Below, piece after piece: positions 25,794-35,410 of a stretch of 64,000 bases of DNA. This DNA comes from Parapedobacter sp964498395 (GTDB lineage Bacteria; Bacteroidota; Bacteroidia; Sphingobacteriales; Sphingobacteriaceae), in assembly GCA_964498395.1 (NCBI GenBank), contig CAZCHE010000001.1, positions 434,001-498,000 on the forward strand. The letters are read 5' to 3'. The position numbers and the translations under genes were made by a program. A model generated the notes under the pieces. That model searched no databases, had not been told where the DNA came from, and worked only from the letters and a program-made list of their open reading frames with translations. Positions within the stretch are counted from its first letter, which is position 1. Every line of letters starts with the position of its first letter.

Positions 25794-26858
25794 ATGAAAC
25801 GAGTAATCATCACCATCGTCATTGTAATAGGGCTATTGGCACTCATTGGATGGGTATTAAACAACAACAAAAAGGAAAATGAGGCAAAAACGGCGGTCGT
25901 TGCCGAAACCGGAGGAGCCATTGTGGTGAAAGCCGCCAAGGTGAGCAAGGAACCCATCGTGCTTGATTTTTCAGCAAACGGGAACTTCGCGGCCAACCAA
26001 GACCTCGTCCTTTCTTCTGAAGTCAGCGGCAGAGTAACCCGACTATTGGCAAAAGAAGGTGCCCGAGTAAGCCGTGGGCAGGTATTGGCACTGGTGGATC
26101 CAGAGATCGCCAGCTTGGACAAGCAAGCGGCAGAAGACGCGCTTCAGAAATTGAAAACGGATTACCAACGGTACAAGAGTTCTTTTGAGACCGGCGGAGT
26201 GACCCAAGCACAGCTCGATGAAATCGAACTTCAACTTCGCAATGCCGAGATCAGGCTGCAACAGGCCGATCGCCGAGTAGCGGACGCGAATATCAAATCA
26301 CCCATCAATGGTATTATCAATAGCCGTAGCATCGAGGTGGGCACCTATTTGTCTGCTGGCACCGAACTGTTTGAAATCGTTGATCTATCGCAATTGAAAC
26401 TGAAGGTCACTGCCAATGAGACGCAGGTAGTGAACCTAAAAGTAGGCGACAAGGTGCAGGTTTCGAGCACGGTATTTCCGGATCGTGAGTTCCATGGCAC
26501 CGTTTCGTTCATTGCGGCCAAGGCTGACAATACCCTGAACTATCCTGTGGAAATTACGCTAAACAATGATGGGGCCTCCGTGTTGAAAGCGGGCATGTAT
26601 GGAACGGCGCATTTTAAGTTTCCCCAACAGGAACCCACCATCCTTATCCCACGGGGCTCGTTTGTTGGTGGGGTAAACAGCAATCAGATTTATGTGCTGA
26701 GTGCAGACAGTTCGGCCCAGTTGCGTAATGTGGTGGCTGGTCGGATTTTCGGCGAACAAGTGGAAATCCTGCGGGGACTCGAGGAAGGTGAAACGGTTAT
26801 CACCAGTGGACAGATTAACTTAGTGGATGGAGCGAAAGTAGAAACCTTGCTCGACTAA
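25794..26858 (+). CDS. RND efflux periplasmic adaptor (MFP)
   Basis: 354-residue membrane-fusion protein. A single N-terminal hydrophobic anchor (VIITIVIVIGLLALIGWVL) is followed by a lipoyl/barrel-sandwich half (LSSEVSGRVTRLLAKEGARV with RGQVLALVDP), a coiled-coil hairpin (about 105-160), the second lipoyl half (IKSPINGIINSRSIEVGTYL) and beta-barrel and membrane-proximal domains ending GETVITSGQINLVDGAKV. There is no lipobox Cys, so it is anchored by its N-terminal helix. It links the TolC channel to the RND pump in the same operon. Confidence 0.94.
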   Translation: MKRVIITIVIVIGLLALIGWVLNNNKKENEAKTAVVAETGGAIVVKAAKVSKEPIVLDFSANGNFAANQDLVLSSEVSGRVTRLLAKEGARVSRGQVLALVDPEIASLDKQAAEDALQKLKTDYQRYKSSFETGGVTQAQLDEIELQLRNAEIRLQQADRRVADANIKSPINGIINSRSIEVGTYLSAGTELFEIVDLSQLKLKVTANETQVVNLKVGDKVQVSSTVFPDREFHGTVSFIAAKADNTLNYPVEITLNNDGASVLKAGMYGTAHFKFPQQEPTILIPRGSFVGGVNSNQIYVLSADSSAQLRNVVAGRIFGEQVEILRGLEEGETVITSGQINLVDGAKVETLLD

Positions 26859-26876
26859 CATTTCAATAAGTAAGAC

Positions 26877-29800
26877 ATGAAGATTGCAGAAATTTCGATA
26901 AAACGCCCATCCATTGTCATCGTGGTATTTACCGCGTTGTCATTGCTGGGAATCATGAGCTATTTCTCGTTAAACTACGAGTTGCTCCCTAAATTTACGC
27001 CGAGTGTGGTGTCCATTACCACCATCTACCCCGGTGCTTCACCCAGTGAGGTGGAAAATACGGTGACGAAGAAGATAGAGGATGCGGTTGCTTCGTTGGA
27101 AAACATCAAGAAACTTGATGCTACGTCTTTTGAGAGTCTTTCGATGGTCATCATTGAGCTTAACAGTAATGCCGATGTCGATTACTCACTCAATGATGCC
27201 CAACGAAAAGTGAATGCGATATTGTCGGAATTGCCTGACGACGCGGAAGCGCCATCACTGGCTAAATTCTCATTGGACGACCTACCCATCGTTTCACTCG
27301 CAGCAACGGGCACCCTGGATGACGCGGCGTTTTATGACTTAATAGACAAACGTGTCCAGCCTGTGCTGTCACGCGTTCCGGGAGTTGCCCAGGTCAATCT
27401 AATTGGTGGACAAGAACGGGAAATCCAAGTCAACATAAATGCACCCAAGTTACAAGGGTATGGATTATCCATCATGCAGGTGCAGCAAGCGATTTTGACC
27501 TCTAACCTCGACTTTCCCACGGGAAGCGTGAAGACACAGAATCAGGATATTTTGGTGCGTTTGGCTGGAAAATATAAAACGGTTGAAGAATTGCGCAACT
27601 TGGTCATTAGCACCTCAGCCAGTGGAGCCCAAGTGCGTTTGCGTGATATCGCGGATGTGCAGGATTCACAAAAAGATGTGGACAAGATAGCCCGTGTCGA
27701 CCAACGTAGTGCATTGCTCGTCCAAGTGCTGAAACAATCTGATGCCAATGCGGTGGAAGTAAGCCGAGGCACGCAGGAGGCGATCGTTAGCTTAATGGAT
27801 GCCTACCAAAATGAAGGGTTGAAAATCGAAGTGGCTAACGATAGCTCGACCTATACCCTCGAATCTGCCAATGCCGTCATTTTTGACTTGTTTCTTGCGA
27901 TTGTGTTGGTAGCGATTGTGATGTTATTTTTCTTACACAGTCTGCGTAACGCCGTGATTGTCATGGTAGCTATACCGGCGTCACTCATTGCCACATTCAT
28001 TGGAATCAATTTGTTCGGCTACACGCTCAACCTCATGTCACTATTGGGGTTATCTCTTGTGGTGGGTATATTGGTGGATGATGCCATCGTGGTGATCGAA
28101 AACATCTATCGACACATGGAGATGGGGAAAAACAAGGTACGGGCGTCCTTTGATGGGGCTAAGGAAATTGGCTTTACGGTGGTTTCTATTACATTGGTAA
28201 TCGTGGTGGTTTTCTTACCTATTGCCATCAGTTCAGGTATGGTGTCTGACATCTTACGGGAATTCTGTGTGGTGGTAGTGATTGCGACGCTCCTCAGCTT
28301 GATCGCTTCGTTTACCATTGTTCCCTTGCTTACCTCTCGGTTTGGTAAGTTGGAGCGCGTATCCAATAAAACCATTTCCGGTAGGTTCATCTTGTGGTTT
28401 GAAAACCAATTACACCGTTTTACTCGTTGGGTATCTGGTGTGTTGAAATGGTCACTAAACCATAAAATTATTACGCTGGTGACCGTTTTGGTTTTGTTTT
28501 TCGCGTCTTTTGGTTTAGTTGCGGGCGGTTTTATTGGTGGTGAGTTTTTCGCCCAAGGTGACCGTGGCGAATTTTTGGTACAGATCGAAATGCCCAAGGA
28601 TGCCTCTATCGAGCAGACCAACCAAATGACACAACGTGCGGAGAAGTTCATCGCTACGAAGCCAGAGGTCGTTTCATTAATTACGACGGTAGGACAATCT
28701 AGTGACGGATTCGGTGGAACGCAAGCCACGGCATATAAATCTGAGATTACCGTAAAACTCGTCTCTGGTGAAGAACGGGATGACCCTGGTAATATTTACG
28801 CGGCTAAGCTTAAACGTGAATTGGAAAAGGAATTGGTGGGCGCAAAGGTAAAAACAGTGCCGATCAGTATCGTGGGATTCGCCGAACAAGCGCCATTTGA
28901 ATTGGTCGTCATTGGTTCGGATTTAGACAGCGTATTAACCTATGCGGAGGGTATCTTGGATCGCGTTCGCCAGATTCCGGGTACTTCAGAAGCAAAACTT
29001 TCCGTGGAAGGAGGTACCCCAGAGATTACCGTGGAAGTAGACCGTGATAAAATGGCCGCATTGGGCATCAACTTACAGACGGTAGGGGGTACCATGCAGA
29101 CGGCCTTTAATGGTAATACGGACGGCAAGTTTCGTGCGGGAGAGTACGAATATGACATCAATATCCGTTTTGACGACTATGATCGCAAGAATGTGGATGA
29201 CGTTAGTAACTTGCAGTTTACGAATAACTTCGGACAATTGGTGAAACTTTCGCAATTTGCCACCATACGCGAAGGATCTGGCCCGAGCCAGTTGGAGCGT
29301 AGGGACAAAAGCACTTCTGTAAAGGTACAATCGCAAGTCGTCGGACGGCCGGTCAGCGCTATCGCAGCCGATTTGGAAGCCCAACTGGGTGAAATACCTG
29401 TTCCAAGTGGAGTTAGTTACGTATGGAGTGGAGATATGGAACAACAATCCGAAGGTTTTGGAACGCTCGGTATTGCACTCTTGTCATCTATTCTTTTGGT
29501 TTATTTTATCATGGTGGCGCTATATGACAGTTTTGTCTATCCGTTTGTGGTCATGTTTTCCATTCCGTTATCAATTATCGGAGCGCTATTGGCATTGGCG
29601 CTGACGAATAATACGCTGAATATCTTCACCATTCTCGGGTTGATCATGCTGATTGGTCTGGTGGCCAAGAATGCGATTATCCTGGTGGACTTTACCAACC
29701 ACTTGAAGGCGGAAGGGAAGACCACGCGTGAAGCATTGTTATTGGCAAACCAAGCCCGTTTGCGACCGATATTGATGACCACCATTGCGATGGTGTTCGG

Positions 29801-30047
29801 GATGTTGCCGATCGCCATTGCGACGGGACCAAGTGCGGAGTGGAAGAACGGTTTGGCGTGGGTAATTATTGGTGGATTGATTAGTTCGCTATTCCTCACA
29901 CTGATCGTGGTTCCGGTGATGTACCAGATCATGGACAGCATCCTACATCGGTTAGGCCTTGATAAAAAAGGGCGCCCTGTAGAGGAATTGATGGTGGAAG
30001 CCTACGAACACAAAGAAGTGAAAGAGTACGACGAGGAGGCTGTTTAA
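26877..30047 (+). CDS. RND-family efflux pump permease (HAE1/AcrB type)
   Basis: 1056-residue inner-membrane pump with twelve predicted helices and two large periplasmic loops. It begins KIAEISIKRPSIVIVVFTAL; the porter domain shows TTIYPGASPSEVENTVTKKI; helix 4 holds the proton-relay pair in GILVDDAIVVIENIYRH, and the second half repeats with LVAKNAIILVDFTNHL and RPILMTTIAMVFGMLPIA. Length and motifs fit hydrophobe/amphiphile exporters rather than heavy-metal (CusA) pumps. Its substrates cannot be told. Last gene of the TetR-OMF-MFP-RND operon, closed by the terminator at 30074. Confidence 0.95.
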   Translation: MKIAEISIKRPSIVIVVFTALSLLGIMSYFSLNYELLPKFTPSVVSITTIYPGASPSEVENTVTKKIEDAVASLENIKKLDATSFESLSMVIIELNSNADVDYSLNDAQRKVNAILSELPDDAEAPSLAKFSLDDLPIVSLAATGTLDDAAFYDLIDKRVQPVLSRVPGVAQVNLIGGQEREIQVNINAPKLQGYGLSIMQVQQAILTSNLDFPTGSVKTQNQDILVRLAGKYKTVEELRNLVISTSASGAQVRLRDIADVQDSQKDVDKIARVDQRSALLVQVLKQSDANAVEVSRGTQEAIVSLMDAYQNEGLKIEVANDSSTYTLESANAVIFDLFLAIVLVAIVMLFFLHSLRNAVIVMVAIPASLIATFIGINLFGYTLNLMSLLGLSLVVGILVDDAIVVIENIYRHMEMGKNKVRASFDGAKEIGFTVVSITLVIVVVFLPIAISSGMVSDILREFCVVVVIATLLSLIASFTIVPLLTSRFGKLERVSNKTISGRFILWFENQLHRFTRWVSGVLKWSLNHKIITLVTVLVLFFASFGLVAGGFIGGEFFAQGDRGEFLVQIEMPKDASIEQTNQMTQRAEKFIATKPEVVSLITTVGQSSDGFGGTQATAYKSEITVKLVSGEERDDPGNIYAAKLKRELEKELVGAKVKTVPISIVGFAEQAPFELVVIGSDLDSVLTYAEGILDRVRQIPGTSEAKLSVEGGTPEITVEVDRDKMAALGINLQTVGGTMQTAFNGNTDGKFRAGEYEYDINIRFDDYDRKNVDDVSNLQFTNNFGQLVKLSQFATIREGSGPSQLERRDKSTSVKVQSQVVGRPVSAIAADLEAQLGEIPVPSGVSYVWSGDMEQQSEGFGTLGIALLSSILLVYFIMVALYDSFVYPFVVMFSIPLSIIGALLALALTNNTLNIFTILGLIMLIGLVAKNAIILVDFTNHLKAEGKTTREALLLANQARLRPILMTTIAMVFGMLPIAIATGPSAEWKNGLAWVIIGGLISSLFLTLIVVPVMYQIMDSILHRLGLDKKGRPVEELMVEAYEHKEVKEYDEEAV

Positions 30048-30073
30048 GCCCCATCGTTAGTAAGTTGATGATG

Positions 30074-30105
30074 ATAAAGCCTGCTGGAGTTCCGGCAGGC
30101 TTTAT
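30074..30105 (+). terminator. Terminator of the efflux operon
   Basis: ATAAAGCCTGCTGG pairs with CCGGCAGGCTTTAT (one G-U pair) around AGTT(T); it is followed by a T-rich run. It lies 27 bp after the pump stop codon. Confidence 0.88.
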
Positions 30106-30146
30106 TTATTAACACCCATATGGTTTTTAATCCTTTTTAGTTTGGT

Positions 30147-30154
30147 TATCTTTG
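30147..30154 (+). promoter_or_regulatory. -7 element of the glutamate dehydrogenase gene
   Basis: TATCTTTG, consensus match, 31 bp before the ATG at 30186. Confidence 0.6.
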
Positions 30155-30185
30155 CGCCGATTGATAAACCTGATTAACTGAATAT

Positions 30186-31412
30186 ATGAAAGAACTTCTG
30201 AAACGTTTTGAAGAAAAGGCACCGGAAATAGTATTCGAATGGAAAGACCGTGAAACCGAAGCAGAAGGGTGGGTGGTCATTAATTCATTGCGTGGAGGGG
30301 CAGCAGGAGGGGGGACACGCATGCGATTGGGATTGGATCGCAATGAGGTGGAGTCGCTAGCCAAGACCATGGAAGTTAAGTTTACCGTGTCGGGCCCGAC
30401 CATCGGAGGGGCTAAGTCCGGCATCAATTTCGATCCATTGGATCCACGCAAGCACGGGGTGCTCGACCGGTGGTATAAGGTGGTCACGCCATTGCTTAAA
30501 AACTATTACGGCACCGGCGGCGACCTCAATGTAGACGAGATTCACGAAGTCATCCCCATTACCGAAAGCTATGGGTTGTGGCACCCACAGGAAGGTGTGC
30601 TCCATGGGCATTTCAACGTTCGGGAAAATGAACGCATACACCAGATCGGGCAATTGCGCTATGGCGTGTCCAAAGTGCTTGAAGATTTAGCATACACGCC
30701 CGACCTGAAGCGCAAGTACAAGGTAGCTGATATGATTACGGGATACGGTGTGGCGGAGTCCATTAAACATTATTACACCCTTTTCGATGGACAGGTCGAA
30801 GGCAAACGCGCCATTATCCAGGGTTGGGGAAATGTCGCCGCCGCCGCGGGGTATTACCTTTCTCAGATGGGGGTGAAAATTGTCGGTATTATCGATCGGA
30901 GTGGCGGTTTGATCAACGCATCAGGTTTCGATGGTGAAACCGTTCAAAAATTATACCTTGACCGTAAGGGAAATAATCTCCAAGCGGAGGGTATGCTATC
31001 GTTTGACGAAACAAATGCACGGATATGGGATGTGCCCGCCGAGATACTTGTTCCTGCCGCGGCCTCGAGGTTGGTGTCGAAAGAACACGTGTCTCGATTG
31101 GTGGCAAACGGATTGGAAGTCATTTCCTCGGGTGCAAACGTGCCGTTTACCGACCGGGAAATCTTCTATGGGCCGGTGATGGAATATGTAGACCAGCAGA
31201 TTTCATTGATACCCGATTTTATCGCAAACTGTGGCATGGCTCGGGTATTTGCCTATTTGATGCAGCGCAATGTGGAAATGAGTGACGATGCGATTTTTTC
31301 CGATGTCTCCAACGTGATATATAACGCACTGGCTAATATCCATCGACTTTCGCCGGCTAAAACCAAGATCTCTTCCCGGGCTTATGAAATCGCATTGGAG
31401 CAGTTAGTGTGA
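30186..31412 (+). CDS. Glu/Leu/Phe/Val dehydrogenase family enzyme
   Basis: 408-residue amino-acid dehydrogenase of the Glu/Leu/Phe/Val superfamily, which deaminates an amino acid to a 2-oxoacid with NAD(P). GGAAGGGTRMRLGL and GGAKSGINFDP form the substrate-lysine region; YGTGGDLNVDE is the following conserved segment; the NAD fold reads IQGWGNVAAAAGYYLSQMG; VISSGANVPFT lies near the C terminus. It is shorter than hexameric glutamate dehydrogenases (about 450) and its N terminus is compact. A glutamate or branched-chain substrate cannot be separated by eye. It has its own promoter and stops 4 bp before a convergent TSUP gene. Confidence 0.85.
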   Translation: MKELLKRFEEKAPEIVFEWKDRETEAEGWVVINSLRGGAAGGGTRMRLGLDRNEVESLAKTMEVKFTVSGPTIGGAKSGINFDPLDPRKHGVLDRWYKVVTPLLKNYYGTGGDLNVDEIHEVIPITESYGLWHPQEGVLHGHFNVRENERIHQIGQLRYGVSKVLEDLAYTPDLKRKYKVADMITGYGVAESIKHYYTLFDGQVEGKRAIIQGWGNVAAAAGYYLSQMGVKIVGIIDRSGGLINASGFDGETVQKLYLDRKGNNLQAEGMLSFDETNARIWDVPAEILVPAAASRLVSKEHVSRLVANGLEVISSGANVPFTDREIFYGPVMEYVDQQISLIPDFIANCGMARVFAYLMQRNVEMSDDAIFSDVSNVIYNALANIHRLSPAKTKISSRAYEIALEQLV

Positions 31413-31416
31413 AGGG

Positions 31417-32172
31417 CTAAATCAGCAGAAACAAGGTGGATCCGACGATTAAGGCTACCATCAATGTTCTGAACTGCTTTTCCGGTAGGGCGTCGACCAC
31501 TTTGATGCCGATGAAACCGCCCAGGATGATAAAGGGCACTGCCATTAGGTCAAGCAGAAACCCAGCCATGGTAATATTGTCCCAAACGAATACCTGTAAG
31601 GGGATCTTGAGGAAGTTCAATATCATGATAAACCAAGCACCCGTGGCCACGAGTGCATATTTAGGTAGGCGCATCGAAAGCAGGTAAACGGTAAGAATCG
31701 GGCCAGCAGCATTGCCGATCATGGTGGAAAAACCAACCATGAAACCGAATAGTGGGGCAAACCACCGGGAGCCGGTGATTTCGTCTATTTTACCAACGCT
31801 CGATAACCAAAGCAACACCGCTACGCCCAGCAGTATACAGCATCCCATCATGATTTTAAAGCCCGATTCGGGTACCCAATGCCCCGCTAGGAGCGCCACG
31901 ATCAAACCCGCAACGGCCCAAGGCAGTAATTTCAGGATGTAGGAGCGGTGGAATGCCTTCCGGTAGTAAACCACGGCTATGGCATCGGCTATGCACAAAA
32001 GCGGCAAGACGATTCCGGTCGAGTCCTTAGCGCCAAACAACAACGCAAATATGGGAATGGTAAATGTGCCCACGTTTTGGACGCCCGTTTTGGATACGCC
32101 GATCAATACGGCGCAAAAGAAAAACAATGCCCATTCGGGCGCACCGTCCAATAACGATAGCGGATTAGGCAT
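31417..32172 (-). CDS. TauE/SafE-family (TSUP) permease
   Basis: 251-residue membrane protein with about eight helices, of the sulfite-exporter TauE/SafE family. Conserved points include FFCAVLIGVSKTGVQNVGTF near the N terminus, where the family has G-(hydrophobic)-GG/KTG, and FGFMVGFSTMIGNAAGPILT, the mirrored second motif. Members export sulfite, sulfoacetate or related organosulfur anions, but many substrates are unknown. It overlaps the upstream HAD gene by 8 bp, so the two form a translationally coupled pair. Confidence 0.88.
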   Translation of the reverse strand: MPNPLSLLDGAPEWALFFFCAVLIGVSKTGVQNVGTFTIPIFALLFGAKDSTGIVLPLLCIADAIAVVYYRKAFHRSYILKLLPWAVAGLIVALLAGHWVPESGFKIMMGCCILLGVAVLLWLSSVGKIDEITGSRWFAPLFGFMVGFSTMIGNAAGPILTVYLLSMRLPKYALVATGAWFIMILNFLKIPLQVFVWDNITMAGFLLDLMAVPFIILGGFIGIKVVDALPEKQFRTLMVALIVGSTLFLLI

Positions 32173-32833
32173 GGCCCGATGACACGATGTGTTTGACGAT
32201 GTCGGTGTTTATATCCCCATAATCGCGGATGTAGTATTGGCAAGGAGGAAGTTGGTCCTTGGTGTGTGATGTTAGTACGCCGACAACATTTGCCCCGGCG
32301 TTTATAGCCGCCGATACGCCCGAATGGGAATCTTCAAAAACGATACAGTTTTCAGGCCTTACACCCAGGTTGTGCGCTGATTTCAGGTAGATTTCGGGGT
32401 CGGGCTTGTGCGCATGCACATCTTCGCTGGCCAATATGGATTCCATTTGCGGCTGGAATCCCAGCCCATCCATGATTAAATCCAAGTTAGCGCGGGGAGC
32501 GGAAGTCGCCACACCCGTATGGAATCCCGTTATTTTCAATGCGGACAAAAATTCCAGGAAGCCCGTAACGGGTGCGATGTGGTGCTGGTATATCTGACGG
32601 AACAGCCCCTCTTTTTCTTCCTCCAGACGGGTGAGTTCAGCTCCCTTGATGTCACGTTTGAAGAAATATTTCATGATATAGCTGTTGTGCTTGCCATACA
32701 TGTGATCCTCAAATTCTTGTTTGGTATAAGGAACCTGATAGTTGTCAAAGAATTGCCTGAAGGCTTCCATGTGATAGGGATTGGTGTGGGCGATGACCCC
32801 GTCCATATCAAAGATAACCGCGTAATTGTTCAT
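32165..32833 (-). CDS. HAD-superfamily phosphatase/phosphomutase (beta-phosphoglucomutase-like)
   Basis: 222-residue HAD hydrolase of subfamily IA. Motif I is FDMDGVIAHT (nucleophile and acid/base Asp), motif II is VATSAPRANL, the lysine is in VHAHKPDPEIYL and motif IV is VFEDSHSGVSAAINAGA. The helical cap (about 15-85, with PYHMEAFRQFFDNYQV) resembles beta-phosphoglucomutase and sugar-phosphate phosphatases. Exact substrate unknown. First of two genes with the TSUP permease; the two share an 8-bp overlap. Confidence 0.9.
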   Translation of the reverse strand: MNNYAVIFDMDGVIAHTNPYHMEAFRQFFDNYQVPYTKQEFEDHMYGKHNSYIMKYFFKRDIKGAELTRLEEEKEGLFRQIYQHHIAPVTGFLEFLSALKITGFHTGVATSAPRANLDLIMDGLGFQPQMESILASEDVHAHKPDPEIYLKSAHNLGVRPENCIVFEDSHSGVSAAINAGANVVGVLTSHTKDQLPPCQYYIRDYGDINTDIVKHIVSSGHA

Positions 32834-32903
32834 GCCGTAAAGGTAATGTATTTTGACGGAACACCGCTAGCGTTGGCACTCGCTGGCTGGCAGCTTTTCT
32901 CAA

Positions 32904-32934
32904 AAAAAAGCCCAACGTGTCGCTGGGCTTTTTT
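32904..32934. terminator. Terminator between rpoD and the HAD gene
   Basis: AAAAAAGCCCA (32904-32914) pairs with TGGGCTTTTTT (32924-32934); the loop can form two further C-G pairs. On the minus strand it follows the rpoD stop by 14 bp and is trailed by a T-run. Confidence 0.9.
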
Positions 32935-32948
32935 AATAATGTCAACCG

Positions 32949-33809
32949 TTAACCTAAGTAAGATTTCAATATCCGGCTGCGGGAGGTGTGGCGCAACCGT
33001 TGTAAGGCTTTGTCCTTGATCTGGCGCACGCGTTCACGCGTAAGGTTGAACTTTTCGCCGATTTCTTCCAATGACAATTGGTGATTGGAACCGAGTCCGA
33101 AGAACAACACGATGATTTCGCGTTCCCTCTCGGTCAGCGTAGCCAATGAACGTTTGATTTCTTCGGAAAGCGACTCATCGATCAGTGTACTGTCGGTATC
33201 GGGATCACTGTTTTCCAGCACATCCAATAGGGTGTTTTCTTCACCTTGCACAAAAGGGGCGTCCATGGACACATGGCGTCCAGAATTGCTCAGTGTGTCT
33301 GACACTTTGTCGACGGTGGTTTCGAGGATATCTGCCAATTCCTCAGGCGATGGTTCGCGTTCATACTCTTGCTCCAGTTTTGAGAAGGCTTTGCTGATTT
33401 TGCTCAGTGAACCTACCTGGTTTAAGGGCAAACGCACGATACGCGATTGCTCGGCAATAGCTTGCAGAATGGACTGGCGAATCCACCAAACGGCATAGGA
33501 AATAAATTTGAAGCCTTTGGTCTCGTCAAATCGCTTTGCCGCTTTAATCAAACCAAGGTTGCCTTCATTGATCAGGTCGCCAAGGGTAAGCCCTTGGTTT
33601 TGGTATTGCTTAGCCACGGATACCACAAACCGCAAATTCGTCTTGGTTAAACGCTCCAAAGCAGCTTGATCTCCTTCCCTGATTTTTTGGGCAAGGATGA
33701 CTTCCTCTTCGGCCGTGATTAAATCTACTTTACCAATTTCGTGTAGGTATTTATCCAGCGACTGGGACTCACGATTGGTGATGGATTGTGTAATTTTGAG
33801 CTGTCTCAT
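32949..33809 (-). CDS. rpoD: Primary sigma factor RpoD/SigA
   Basis: 286-residue group 1 sigma factor of the compact Bacteroidota type, without region 1.1. Region 1.2 begins DKYLHEIGKVDLITAEEEV; region 2 reads TNLRFVVSVAKQYQNQGLTL, GDLINEGNLGLIKAA and FKFISYAVWWIRQSI; region 3 reads RIVRLPLNQVGSLSKISKA; region 4 ends with the HTH SLEEIGEKFNLTRERVRQIK. This is the factor expected to read the TTTG/TAnnTTTG promoters seen across the window. The gene is monocistronic with a strong terminator. Confidence 0.96.
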   Translation of the reverse strand: MRQLKITQSITNRESQSLDKYLHEIGKVDLITAEEEVILAQKIREGDQAALERLTKTNLRFVVSVAKQYQNQGLTLGDLINEGNLGLIKAAKRFDETKGFKFISYAVWWIRQSILQAIAEQSRIVRLPLNQVGSLSKISKAFSKLEQEYEREPSPEELADILETTVDKVSDTLSNSGRHVSMDAPFVQGEENTLLDVLENSDPDTDSTLIDESLSEEIKRSLATLTEREREIIVLFFGLGSNHQLSLEEIGEKFNLTRERVRQIKDKALQRLRHTSRSRILKSYLG

Positions 33810-33845
33810 CTATTCTATTAAGTACCTTTCTTCCTAAAAAGTTTG

Positions 33846-33853
33846 CAAAAATA
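33846..33853 (-). promoter_or_regulatory. Candidate -7 element of rpoD
   Basis: TATTTTTG on the minus strand, 36 bp before the rpoD start; no clear -33 partner. Confidence 0.45.
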
Positions 33854-34223
33854 CGACTTTTCTACTCTTAATAACTGATTTTTTTGGAAAAAGTTGTCTG
33901 ATTTAGAGGAAATTATCGGGGTATTTTCACTTTTTCTTTACCCTCAAAAAGTGTTCCAAAAAGTATGCTGCCAAAATGTTTTACTTATATTGCAATGTAA
34001 TTATTTTTTATTGTATCTCAATAAATATAATATGTTTTTCAAAAAAAATATACTAGTTTTGGTGCGTGAATATGTTAATATTATGACAATATTGCTTTAA
34101 CTTGATTTGTGTTTTGTGTTGTGAATGAGGTTGTTAATCTATTTTTTCGCACAAAATAACCCGAACGTGTATCATGATGACAGAATTTTCGAATCGCGAT
34201 ATATTTTCCAATACCGCGTAACC
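33854..34223. other. AT-rich intergenic region between rpoD and the XRE gene
   Basis: About 370 bp of very AT-rich sequence with no credible gene. It contains one perfect 8-bp inverted repeat, CACTTTTT (33928-33935) and AAAAAGTG (33946-33953) with a 10-base loop, that could be an operator or a weak terminator. The first part should hold the rpoD promoter. Confidence 0.5.
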
Positions 34224-34436
34224 ATGTCGATAATCATAAACCTGGATGTGATGATGGCCAAGCGTAAAATGACACTCAATGAATTGAGTCAGCGCGTGGG
34301 GATTACACTTTCCAATCTTTCCATACTGAAAACAGGTAAGGCGAAAGCCATTCGCCTGGAGACCTTGGATGCGATCTGCAAAGCGTTGGATTGCCAGCCA
34401 GGGGATCTTTTGGAATATCGGGATGCCGGCGATTAA
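34224..34436 (+). CDS. Small XRE-family regulator
   Basis: 70-residue protein that is essentially one Cro/CI-type helix-turn-helix: MSIIINLDVMMAKRKMTLNE, LSQRVGITLSNLSILKTGKA and LETLDAICKALDCQPGDLLEY. This short form is a common small regulator in Bacteroidota (HTH_26-like). The start at 34224 is chosen because the in-frame extension to 34125 shows no similarity to the fold. Its stop overlaps the convergent fmt stop by 4 bp. Target unknown. Confidence 0.88.
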   Translation: MSIIINLDVMMAKRKMTLNELSQRVGITLSNLSILKTGKAKAIRLETLDAICKALDCQPGDLLEYRDAGD

Positions 34437-35350
34437 ATCCGGTAACCCCTCAAAAATTCCGAAACGCCCATCCGTTTTTTCCCTTCTATTTGCAGTTCCT
34501 CTACTTGGATATAACCATCCAAACAAGCGAATTTCAAAAACGACTTACCATCCGTATCAGGTATGCCCGGGCTGTGCCCTACCGTTGTTTCTTCCTTTGA
34601 GGACTTGAAAATCTTCAGGGTCTTTCCGTCCAAAACAGTATAAGCGGTCGGGTAGGGGCTGAGTCCCCGGATCAAGTTATATACATCGTCGATGGGCTTA
34701 TGCCAATCGATAAGGCAGTCTTCTTTGAAGATTTTCGGGGCATGCTTCAAAACCGCTCCTGCAGCTATTTCTTCTTGTGGGATGGGGAATGCCTTTCCGT
34801 CGCCGATGGCTTTCACGGTTTTGGTCAGCAAACCAGCCCCGACAACCATCAGCTTGTCATGCAGGTCGCCTGCCGTATCGTCATGCCCTATGGCTACTCG
34901 TTCCGAAAACAGGATATTGCCGGTGTCAATTTCATGCTGCAGCAGAAATGTCGTGACACCGCTTTCCGTCTCGCCATTGATGATGGCATGGTTAATCGGG
35001 GCGGCTCCCCGGTATTGCGGAAGCAGGGATGCATGCAGGTTGACCGTTCCTAATCGTGGCATGTTCCATACCGCCTCGGGAAGCATTCGGAAAGCAACCA
35101 CGATTTGCAAGTCTGCATTAAACGACCTCAATTCCTTCAGAAAACTGCTGTCACGTAGTTTTTCGGGCTGTAATACGGGAATCCCCTGGGTGATGGCGTA
35201 CTGCTTTACCGCGGATTGATGCAGTTTTTGCCCACGTCCGGCGGGTTTGTCCGGTGCGGTAATGACGGCCACCACATCTTCGCCAGCTTCAAGCAATGCC
35301 GCCAAAGACGCTACGGCAAATTCGGGGGTACCCATGAATATAATGCGCAT
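34433..35350 (-). CDS. fmt: Methionyl-tRNA formyltransferase
   Basis: 305-residue enzyme that formylates initiator Met-tRNA using 10-formyl-THF. N-terminal MRIIFMGTPEFAVASLAALL, then PDKPAGRGQK, and the catalytic/folate segment NLHASLLPQYRGAAPINHAI (Asn-His), GVTTFLLQHEIDTGNIL follow the family closely; the C-terminal OB-fold domain begins near residue 205. Divergent from the FtsX-type gene, with about 60 bp between the starts. Confidence 0.96.
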   Translation of the reverse strand: MRIIFMGTPEFAVASLAALLEAGEDVVAVITAPDKPAGRGQKLHQSAVKQYAITQGIPVLQPEKLRDSSFLKELRSFNADLQIVVAFRMLPEAVWNMPRLGTVNLHASLLPQYRGAAPINHAIINGETESGVTTFLLQHEIDTGNILFSERVAIGHDDTAGDLHDKLMVVGAGLLTKTVKAIGDGKAFPIPQEEIAAGAVLKHAPKIFKEDCLIDWHKPIDDVYNLIRGLSPYPTAYTVLDGKTLKIFKSSKEETTVGHSPGIPDTDGKSFLKFACLDGYIQVEELQIEGKKRMGVSEFLRGYRI

Positions 35351-35390
35351 AATTATTTTGTGTTTCGTGCTTCGTACTTTGTATTTTCGT

Positions 35391-35398
35391 TAACTTTG
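35391..35398 (+). promoter_or_regulatory. -7 element of the FtsX-type gene
   Basis: TAACTTTG fits TAnnTTTG and lies 12 bp before the ATG at 35411, so the leader would be very short. Confidence 0.5.
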
Positions 35399-35410
35399 CG
35401 AAGTTACAAA

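Noticed and set aside
28106..28729. A 207-codon minus-strand frame inside the RND pump gene
   Set aside because: Antisense to conserved pump sequence, low-complexity composition, no promoter or family motif.
35216..35410. N-terminal extension of the FtsX-type permease
   Set aside because: It overlaps the divergent fmt gene and lies upstream of the candidate promoter; the family N terminus begins at 35411.
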